Below, piece after piece: positions 56,370 through 64,000 of a DNA stretch of 64,000 nucleotides (its first letter is position 1; every line of letters starts with the position of its first letter). A program made the position numbers and the translations under genes. A model generated the notes under the pieces. That model saw only the letters and a list, made by a program, of their open reading frames with translations, ran no database searches and was not told the DNA's origin. This stretch comes from Rachycentron canadum. Taxonomy: Eukaryota > Chordata > Actinopteri > Carangiformes > Rachycentridae. The stretch spans positions 10,474,464 through 10,538,463 of the forward strand of contig CM076648.1 of assembly GCA_038496675.1 (NCBI GenBank), written 5' to 3'.

Positions 56370-58660
56370 TACAGTATATAGTCTTTGCCATTATCCGCTA
56401 ACACTCTCCTAGCACCGTCTGTCTCTCTCATTGATGCCTTCCTTCTATCTCTCCTTCCACCATCCTTCTCCCTGTTGCAAGTGCAGGCTTGATTAATATT
56501 TTCCACTGTTCCGTAACCATGGCAATAAGGTCACTGCATATGATACTTAATTGAATCTTCCCAGTGCTTTTGAGTGCATCTCCTGTGTCCGGACAATAAA
56601 AATCTTCCACTGATGACTCCAACCCCCTTCTTTTACTTCACTCCCCTCCATCTTTCTTTTCATTTTGTGCCCCATGAATTTATTCATTTGTTTCCTCTGC
56701 TAGCTCTTGTACTGCCTTTCTTTCCTGGCCTCTCTCTGACCTAGTCTTCCTTGTCCTGTCATAGCATTTTACTGTTTTTTTTTTTTGTTTGTTTGTTTGT
56801 TTTCTCTTGCATGCCTTGTCCTTCAGCAAGGAGCAAGACAATTTCATTTTTATAGTGCAGAGCCAAATATCTGTTTGGTTTTTGTCTTTTGTTTACACCC
56901 ACCTGCTGGAACAACACTTGATGACTTATTGCTCTTTAATTCCAGAGTAATGCACAGTATGCAGTTCTTCTTTCTTTGGCATTTTTTTTTTTGCCTCCTT
57001 GTCTTGTTTGTCTGTATGTTGCCTACTCCTTTTCTCCCCATGTAGCATTTGCATACACAAATCAGTCTCAGGCACAATCGTTAAATTGATTTCAAATGAC
57101 ACTGATGACTCAAGTGGTGAAACAAAAAAGCTTGGCAGCCAGGGAAACCATTGGGACACAAAGTGAGCCACTGACACAGGGTGCTCTCTGAGCAGGTGTT
57201 CTGATTAATGCCTAACAAATTGGGGTCCTCTAAGATCCGGACGTAAGTGGGAGACACGTCCCCTCTTCACACAACACATGGACCAACACATAAACACATG
57301 CTGACTGAGTCTTTGTTCACGCAAGTATGGAGGCTAATCCATGACAAGAGGGAATACAGGTTCACAGGGAGAAAACACTGGAGTGGATAAAGAGTGGAGG
57401 GGTGAAGAGGTGGTGGTGGTCTGTTAGGGGAACTAGCTTTTTTAAAATGGCATGCTGGACACAGAAACAAAATACACGCTTTATCAGTGTTTGATTGCCC
57501 TGATGAGCAGTGCTAAATTTTCATTTTTGCACTTTTTATTCAAATGGGGTCTAAATGGGATATGAGGAATCTGCATTGCAATTCTTTACTGAACAATTAG
57601 CCACCGTGAGCTTTAACAATAAAAAAAACAAAAAATGAAACAAAAACAAATGCCCCATAATAAGGTAAAGTTTTACAAGAAATAAAAAAAACAAAAGTGG
57701 TACATGGCAGGTCATTTTCCTGAAAGGTCAGTTTTGCTCATGTTATTACATGGCAGGGTAGTTCTTTTTGTTCTAATAAAAATGTGACAATAATCTGGAG
57801 TCAGTCATTAGACTCAAATAAAACAGAAAGATAGGGTAAGAGACTGGATGAAAAAAAATGTACACATCAGATTTGACATGTGCACCATAAAATAACCATT
57901 AGCAGTCACCTACGATCTGAAGTGACAGTCTATCAATAATGTCACTCTGAAAATGGGACAGGTTTGTTGCTGTCTTTAAATCACCAGAGACTCCAGTTAG
58001 CGGGAAAGCATGCAGGTATAGGAAATGCATTAAGGCTTGATGTTAATGGGTGTGGTGGGAGCAGTGGGAAACATAGGGGCACAGGAGAACATTGCTCACC
58101 TCTCACTGGTCACAGGCTTGAGACACCTGCTTGGTCAGTAGATATCGACTGTGGTTAAATTCTGTAATTGATATTATTCAGAAGGCCAGTTATTAACTAA
58201 TGTGTTTTTAGAGACTTACATTCTCTCAAAATGTAGTAAAATATAATATTACAAATCATAGGTTATAGTTGTTCCTGCTGCATGTCAAAATAGTTGTATA
58301 CATTTTTAATACAGTATCATGTTTTATTATTCTTAAATATGATTGAATATCTTTATTTTTTCACTTTTATTTTCAAAACTAAAATTATGAATAGTCAAAC
58401 CAACAGAAGAGAAATCTCTGAAAAAATTATATGAATAGATATGAAATATATGTAAAATTACCTTTAAATTTAAAGTATATATTCTAAAACTAGGCTCAAC
58501 TTATCTTTATACAGGCTCTTTAAGCATACACAAACCAAGCCTTGTCACTTTCAAAGATATGCAAACGTGCATGCAAACAAGCACAAGAAACTGCACTTGG
58601 AGAAACACCCACACACAGCTAACTCCTTCCACCCTAATGGGGCATTTGTGCACAATTAAA
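56370..58660. other. non-coding stretch, no gene seen
   Basis: T/C-rich (56400-57020) then A-rich (57615-57700) and AT-rich (58160-58500) sequence, with a TTTG tract near 56786-56800. Open frames are low complexity. Confidence 0.45.
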
Positions 58661-58664
58661 CTTC

Positions 58665-59110
58665 GTGTTGCATGTGAATGGGCCTATTAATGAATGGGAC
58701 ATGCACACAGTGTCTGCCAGCTTTGAACGCCGACAGAAGCACACTTCTTTTCTACTGCCATGTTTAATATGGAAGCACGTGGAGGCTATAGTATGCGCAT
58801 CTGCTCCTCACACACGTCCCTCAGTTGCCCCGTTTCTACCATGTGCTGGCGTAACAGGCAGGCATTGTAGCAACAAGTGTCTCCACATTACCACGCTTGC
58901 CAGCTCCCCTCACTTGGCAGCGAGCCTGCTAAGCTGCCCGCCCCCTCATGAGAAAAAGACTTGATTGTGCCAGGGGAGACAGCTTAGGGGGTAGACTGGG
59001 ATGAGGGACAAGGAGGGGGATTTGATTTACATACTGCGGCTTAGGCGACACTCATCTGATTTTAAACAGCTGCAGAGCAATTAAGGGTCATTAGTCCTTT
59101 TGTTTTCTGT
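58665..59110. promoter_or_regulatory. GC-moderate block with an E-box/homeodomain cluster at its end
   Basis: Non-repetitive block. The end is most striking: TTTAAACAGCTGC (59061-59073), with a CAGCTG E-box, GCAATTAAGG (59078-59087) and GTCATTAGTCC (59088-59098), followed by TTTTGTTTT. This is a dense bHLH plus homeodomain-type arrangement. The 99-codon forward frame at 58665-58964 has no recognised features. Confidence 0.28.
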
Positions 59111-59715
59111 TGTGGCACAATGTAGCAGTGACGGCATCTGAGGCACGGTGTCCCCTGTGGGGGCTGCCTGTGGGAATGTCAGCATTATACAGGGTCTGTC
59201 TCCCACCCTTCCTCCCCATTCATATCTTCTACTCTGCCATTGACACAGGCTTCCTCTGTGTGTAAACAAACACTCAGCACCAGCCTGGCATTGCAAGGGA
59301 AGCCACTTTGGCAAAGACCCAGCTCTGAAGTATGCAGCTGATGACGGTGCAGATGCAGGAAGCAGTGGCTGCTCCTGATTATCCACATAATGACAACAAT
59401 TTCTTTCATATGATAAAATTTTCCAATTGGCAGCATTCAATTAAATTTGATTCTGGCAAGACATATTCTCACCCATTAGCGCAGCCTGGCCACATACAGT
59501 ATGACTGTGGGTGCACTGTAAATACATTTGTGTTGAATAAAAGTGATATCTAAATGCAGGTATTCAAGACAGTTAAATGCAAGTTGTGATTTTGTTTTTG
59601 GCACAGATGTGGCAATTATCTCTACTGTGATTGCTCTTTATACGTAGACTTTACACAACTCCAACTAGCAAGTGGAAATGATATAGTATGAAATAATTCA
59701 AAACTAGCTCCCTGG

Positions 59716-59718
<3 letters not shown>
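59110..59718. other. non-coding stretch, no gene seen
   Basis: Even composition to 59480, then AT-rich. Overlapping minus-strand frames at 59081-59440 have no recognised domain. Confidence 0.4.

Positions 59719-59720
<2 letters not shown>

Positions 59721-59753
<33 letters not shown>
59721..59753. repeat. AT microsatellite, about 16 units
   Basis: Uninterrupted AT units ending 43 bases before the ATG at 59797. Confidence 0.97.
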
Positions 59754-59756
<3 letters not shown>

Positions 59757-59796
59757 CAGAGAATAACATTGCCTCAAGGTCAATCGCACAGCTGCA

Positions 59797-60030
59797 ATGA
59801 AGGCTGGGATGTATTCTTCAATATGTTTATGTCTGTTATTTTTCATTATTCACCTAGCAGGCAGCAGTGTGTTAAGAACCCCTGCTACTGTAAAAAGGCA
59901 TCAAAGGCAGCAAAAAGACAGGTATGGTATGAAATGTGAATGTTCACATGTCCATTTGTGTGGCTGTAAGACCCTCCTCAGTTGGTATAGAAAAACACTT
60001 ACTGCTAATGTAAATAGCAAGGCAGCATAA
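59797..60030 (+). CDS. candidate small secreted-protein frame or first coding exon
   Basis: The frame of 77 codons opens with MKAG, then a hydrophobic stretch of about 14 residues (residues 9-22, SICLCLLFFII-type core) and small residues (AGSS, 21-24): a textbook signal peptide with likely cleavage near residue 22-24. A basic segment with a KR pair follows (residues 33-34) and then HQRQQKDR. At residue 42 the DNA reads CAG|GTATGG (exon end 59921, GT at 59922-59923), a fair splice donor in phase 2. The coding part may therefore be only 42 residues, joined to an exon elsewhere. Read straight through, the C-terminal part holds four Cys (KCECSHVHLCGC). The ATG has G at -3. I tried known secreted families from memory and none fitted. 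No downstream exon was identified in the window. It may be real, or chance aided by T-rich DNA. Confidence 0.3.
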   Translation: MKAGMYSSICLCLLFFIIHLAGSSVLRTPATVKRHQRQQKDRYGMKCECSHVHLCGCKTLLSWYRKTLTANVNSKAA

Positions 60031-60265
60031 ATCAGGAGGCACGCGCAGCCCGGGAGAATATCGTGTAATAGTTATTGCGAAATGAAGTGGCATTGGGATC
60101 AATATCCCACTATATCTCACTCTGGCGTAATGGCGCAGGGGGAAGCTGGAGGCCAAGGGAGTCCGGTCCCTACACCCCACCATGGGCCTATAAATCTGCC
60201 TGACCTGCAGCCCGCTTATTAAAGTGCATAGACAATCGGCAGCAGCCATCCAAAAATACAAGCTT
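60030..60265. promoter_or_regulatory. enhancer-like block with inverted GGGAT motifs
   Basis: TGGGAT (60094-60099) and ATCCCA (60104-60109) form a compact inverted pair around CAAT. The block is CpG-containing (GGCACGCGCAGCCCGGGAG near 60038-60056) and ends with CTTATTAAAG. It is non-repetitive and differs from the AT-rich DNA on either side. Conserved element is inferred. Confidence 0.28.
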
Positions 60266-60710
60266 ACTTACTGACCTGGAGTCAGGGGAATGGATGCCTT
60301 TACCTTGTCTAAGGGTAGGGGTTAAAGGCTGATTGAGGCCATAGCATCATCACACCATACTCTGCAGAGAAACAGGGACGTGTTGGTCGCATTTAGCTCA
60401 GGTTTAGTAATATTAATATGATTCAAAATGAGGTCTGAATGTCTGCACTGCAAGGAATACTGTAGATTAATTTCTCTTTCTGTATAGTAAAGCCAGTATG
60501 TTGTGTCGAGGTTTTTATATTCTATTTATGAATAAATAAATTTGTCTGTTTGTCTTTTATTCATAGTGTCTTGAGGCACAACTTTTCTTCTACCAGTGTG
60601 AAGCCAGCAATTATGCTGTCTAAGCTGTGGCTTATGCACCAAAATTAAACATTAGTGTGTTGTTCACTGAGGAATCTTCAATGCTGTCTGTAATTACTTC
60701 ATAATAAATG
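60266..60710. other. non-coding stretch, no gene seen
   Basis: A minus-strand donor-like CAG|GTCAGT is present at 60270-60278, without a partner. AT-rich from 60400. Confidence 0.4.
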
Positions 60711-60712
60711 AA

Positions 60713-60785
60713 ACAAGACAAAATTATTTTCAAGGTTGTGATTCCAGGGTCAAGATTCTCAACCTTGAAAATTATCTTTTCGTCT
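60713..60785. repeat. 73-nt imperfect hairpin
   Basis: ATTTTCAAGGTTG (60726-60738) pairs perfectly with CAACCTTGAAAAT (60760-60772) around a 21-nt spacer. Outward, eight of the next 13 facing positions also pair, giving an imperfect stem of microRNA-precursor size. The sequence matches no microRNA I know. A miniature transposon remnant is an alternative. Confidence 0.8.
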
Positions 60786-61480
60786 GCAAATTTTATGACC
60801 ACATAGCCACAACAGGTGGGGTTTGCTCTTGGTAAAGCACAGTGGTTAGCTTCATTATTATTATAGGACATGTATCATCCTCACACTCATATAGTGAGTA
60901 AGAGACACAGAAAAAGAAATGCAATAACCACATGAATATTGTGTTTAGAGGAGCAATGATTTTAATAATTGTAGAAGGAGGTCTAAGATCTGGAACAACC
61001 AAGGAACAATTTGCCTGAAAGTGTTTTTTTTTTTTTTTCTTGTTTTTTATAACATGAGAATGCCACAGATGTATAAAAGAGGAGATGTTTTTGATTTACA
61101 TACATACATTTTTTATTTATTTTTTTTTTAAGAGTGCACAATCTTCTTAGTGGCTTTTATTCATTTTATGTTTATTATGTTTGTGCAGTGTCCTTTTCTA
61201 CCCTCAGGTTGTAATATAACTTCATAACAAACAGCACAAAGCCTGGAGATAGAAATGAGTGCAAAATAACAATATAATGATAATGACTGTCTTTGATTTA
61301 CCATTTTATTCAGGTTTTATCCATTCATACATAAAAGCTTGTTGCAAGCTTAGAGCAGCCTTGGGGCTAATATTATTGGTCAGTAAGAAGGATGTTGGCA
61401 AAAGGCTGTGAATGGTAACTGAAATAAATGAGCATGAACCTGTAGTTAACCTTTGTTTTCTTAGAGGCAAATTTTAGATA
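60786..61480. other. non-coding AT-rich stretch
   Basis: Poly-T at 61024-61038 and T-rich patch near 61108-61130. Nothing recognised. Confidence 0.5.
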
Positions 61481-61525
61481 GATTGAAGACTGTGGACAAT
61501 GATGCATTTCTCTTATGTTTTGTAG

Positions 61526-61560
61526 GACTGTGAAGGAAGCTTTCCTCTGCTTCACAGTTG
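61526..61560 (+). other. candidate 35-nt microexon
   Basis: A T-rich tract (TTTCTCTTATGTTTTGTAG, ending 61525) gives a strong acceptor, and exactly 35 nt later TTG|GTAAGTG gives a near-consensus donor. Two of three phases are open: one reads TVKEAFLCFTV, another DCEGSFPLLHS. A length of 35 is not a multiple of three, so inclusion would shift frame unless paired with suitable phases. The exon itself holds the inverted pair ACTGTGAAG and CTTCACAGT (61527-61535 and 61551-61559), which may sequester it or explain it as a chance dyad. No neighbouring exon is known. Confidence 0.25.
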
Positions 61561-61564
61561 GTAA

Positions 61565-62515
61565 GTGTTTCCTTGAATTTTTTTTTTTTACCACATTGTA
61601 GTTTCACCACATGTATGAGACTTTAGAGGGAAGACCTTCTCTGAGGAAAGTTTGTATTTTAAGCAAACTCTTGAGAACTTGACTGCAGAATAGAAGTATC
61701 AGCTAAAGGGTTTAGAGTTTAAATAATAAGAGAGGGTGTGCAGAAAGTCTCCAGTGTTAGATCCATTACGTCCACATATCCTATTCTTTTTAAACCATAC
61801 TTTATTATTGTCAAGAAAGATTGGGAAGGTTCTTTTTGTAGCATTTGTGGAATGAACCCTTCATTCTTTGTCTTTTAATTATAGGATTTTTCTCAATTTG
61901 TGGCAAGTGAGTCATAAAATAAATTAAATGTAAATTTTTTGTTTATTTGAATTAACTGAAATGTGCAATTAACTGACCAGCTACATTGCAAATAAATGAA
62001 CACACAAATAAATATAAATAATTTGACCCAAGGTGGCCCAAAAAATGTCAAGATTTACTAAAATAAACAAAAGTATAATAACACTTCAAAATGACAAGGG
62101 CAATAGGAAAAAAAAAAATTTTCAAGTTTCATTATCAAGTGTTTAAATCTAACAGTAACTTCACCAATTATTATGAGGTATGAAGACAAATTTGATGATG
62201 ATGTATTATCAGTGAAGCGTGCACTGATCTTATTCAAATTAAGCAAGTAGCTTGCCCTCACAGGCTATGATATGTTTATTTATTGACAGGCTTAAAGGTG
62301 GTTTTAAAGCAAGCTGATAATTATATAAATACATACATATAGAAGTTGCTCTAATAAGATAATTTTATAATGATTTCATGAAAGTAACAAATATTTTCTA
62401 ATTAGCTGTCTGTATTCAGCAGAAGCACTAATCAACAACTTTTGTGTGTGTTATTTTATTGCAGTGAAGTACACTCATATTTCTGCATGTACATGATAAT
62501 TTGTTTGACACACAA
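61565..62515. other. non-coding AT-rich stretch
   Basis: Strongly AT-rich with short T and A runs. No gene or repeat family recognised. Confidence 0.5.
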
Positions 62516-62520
62516 ACATG

Positions 62521-62542
62521 CACGCACGCACACACACACACA
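62521..62542. repeat. CA/CACG microsatellite
   Basis: CACG units passing into CA units. Confidence 0.93.
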
Positions 62543-62544
62543 AG

Positions 62545-63540
62545 GTGGGTCTTTGTATGTACATGCATGTGACTATGATAACCACAAGAGTAATTTAATT
62601 GTCAACATTTTCTTGTTTGCCTCCTGTTCTTTGATGACCATGATACACATAAACACATGCAGTGGACACCTCTTCTTCCACCTGTCACTGCTCTGATCTT
62701 GAACCTAGGAGGGGTAGCAGGTCAGAGGGCAAAGGCCCAGATGGTCTGGCTGTGGAGATGAGAACCTTGGCTGTTTTTTGAGTGGAACATAAAGATAAAG
62801 GATGGGGGCTGGAATAGACAAGGGCCAAGCCAGACTACACTACAAAGCTGTTTATACCACAGGTGATAGTGTTTACAAGATTTGATGCGTGGATATCATA
62901 TGTAAATGTGCAGCACAGACTGACCTTTGCCCTCTGTGTCTGAGGATCTGTGACCAGTGGCTGACCCTTAATCCTCTCCTAAATGGTCTGACAATAGAGA
63001 GACGTATTGATCTGGTCAGTCTTCTGGCAAAAGGGTCAAGAGCCCAACGCACGGCCAGAGTCTGCTTTGTGTCTGCAGGTAGAAAGCTGTTATCATTACT
63101 GGGGCTCCTTTTGTCTTTCCACCACCTGTAGTCGCTTCATACGTCTGTTCCCACGTCACTTTTTACGTCACATTAATTAGAGCTACAGTGAACCTATGTG
63201 TAAAAAATTGAAAAAATAACACATTAGAGGATGTATGACAGGCTCAGGAAATAGTTCTCTTTTCTCTTTAAGACAGCACAAATTGCTTAAAGTAAAGCTT
63301 ATGCATAAGAGCTTTAGTAACCTACACCATCTAACCCCCCCCAAAAATAACACATGTCTGCAAGCTCCTTCTCAGAGCCCCCAGCTTTCCCCACTGCGCC
63401 TGGGCATCTGCTCTCCTCTGGGCTCACCCAAAGAGGGCTGGCCAGCTCCCACATCTGGCCAGACAGAAGAACAGAGAAAACACAGTGAAATTCTCCTGCC
63501 GACCGCTAGTTCTCCCCCTTGAATACTGGAAGCTTCCCTC
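62545..63540. other. non-coding stretch, no gene seen
   Basis: Even composition from 62680 to 63130 and from 63360 to 63540, AT-rich between. Forward frames at 62889-63131 and 63235-63522 have no recognised features; the latter is Ser/Pro-rich by composition. Confidence 0.4.
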
Positions 63541-63890
63541 TCTCTCCCTCTCACTTGGATTCTTTCGGAGTGACCGGTGATAGAGCAACATCTGGAAGGA
63601 GCAGCAGTTTTCTTTCCTTGTGTTTTTTTGTGGAGATCTAGGCCCCCGATAATCCGTCTCCCTCCTCATTAAAGGAGCTGAATAAACACAGGCCTCTTCC
63701 AGTTGTTCCTATGAATTTCCTCACCAGGCGTCAGGAGACCCAAGCAGGGGCTACTGGATCAAAGCAGCCGGCAGCCCCATGTGTGCAGAGAGTGAGAGTG
63801 CGTTCCGGGGTTGGGCCCATTACCTTTCTCCCTGGGAGCCTTGGAGGCTCCTAGGTCACTGGCTGTCAGCTCTTTGGCCCAAGCTCAACA
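63540..63890. promoter_or_regulatory. GC-moderate block with a 25-bp imperfect palindrome
   Basis: Non-repetitive block with CCCCCGATAATCC (63643-63655), a TAATCC/GATAA-type core, CTCATTAAAGG (63665-63675), and the inverted pair CCTGGGAGCC (63831-63840) with GGCTCCTAGG (63846-63855; nine of ten pairs plus a G-T) around TTGGA. The block continues up to the purine tract. Regulatory role inferred. Confidence 0.25.
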
Positions 63891-63891
63891 C

Positions 63892-63960
63892 AGGAGGAGG
63901 AGGTGAAGGAGGGGGGAAAGGAAAGGAATGAAAGGGAAGAGAAGGAAAGGAAAGGAAAGG
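63892..63960. repeat. GGAAA/GGA purine tract
   Basis: GGAAA units with GAA and GGA variants; the last four units before 63960 are nearly perfect. Confidence 0.93.
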
Positions 63961-64000
63961 ACACACGAAGGGGAAAGAAAATTCACCAGGGGAGATCCAC

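Noticed and set aside
1..64000. tRNA, rRNA, CRISPR arrays or known microRNAs
   Set aside because: Reading both strands by eye I found no tRNA B-box in cloverleaf context, no rRNA-like sequence, no spaced repeat arrays and no known microRNA seed in a hairpin. A covariance-model scan was not possible.

Overview
The window looks like a gene-poor stretch of a ray-finned fish chromosome, most likely a percomorph teleost. The base composition is near-neutral to AT-rich and CA/TG, CT, TA and AAT microsatellites are frequent. Three diverged interspersed repeats have wording I remember from teleost genomes: about 8.7-9.0 kb, 47.6-47.87 kb and, less surely, 54.85-55.23 kb. I found no protein-coding gene I can name, no rRNA or tRNA, no CRISPR array and no intact transposon. 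The long open frames are composition artefacts: purine-rich strands read in antisense, microsatellite readings, or a frame running through the N gap.

Layout. 1-5.46 kb: unique sequence with one weak minus-strand exon candidate. 5.46-5.91 kb: a TA microsatellite broken by a 381-N gap whose right edge carries 14 bases of the Tn5/Nextera transposase end, an assembly artefact. 5.9-13.7 kb: unique AT-rich DNA and a fish repeat. 13.8-15.1 kb: GC-richer blocks with paired octamer-like motifs and a TATA-like/double-dyad element. 15-26 kb: mostly unremarkable, with long CT tracts and one possible untranslated exon. 26.1-26.6 kb and 29.4-29.9 kb: compact CpG-containing blocks dense in homeodomain-type cores. 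30-45 kb: AT-rich background with islands of enhancer-like sequence at 37.6, 38.4 and 40.2 kb and a 35-bp near-palindrome at 44.0 kb. 45.2-46.3 kb: purine-rich, promoter-like block. 46.3-53 kb: background, a repeat tail and an enhancer-like block at 51.2 kb. 53-56 kb: paired MAF-like half-sites, a cluster of strong hairpins and another repeat-like stretch. 58.6-61.6 kb holds the best coding hints: a 77-codon frame beginning with a convincing signal peptide (59.80 kb) and a 35-nt microexon candidate with near-ideal splice sites (61.53 kb). 61.7-64 kb: AT-rich DNA ending in a GC-richer block and a GGAAA tract.

My reading is that this is regulatory DNA, either a gene desert or a large intron of a developmental gene, with islands of higher complexity among neutral sequence. 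That is inference: no conservation, transcript or chromatin data could be consulted. Calls named 'enhancer-like block' mean only that complexity, GC content and binding-site cores stand out from their surroundings.
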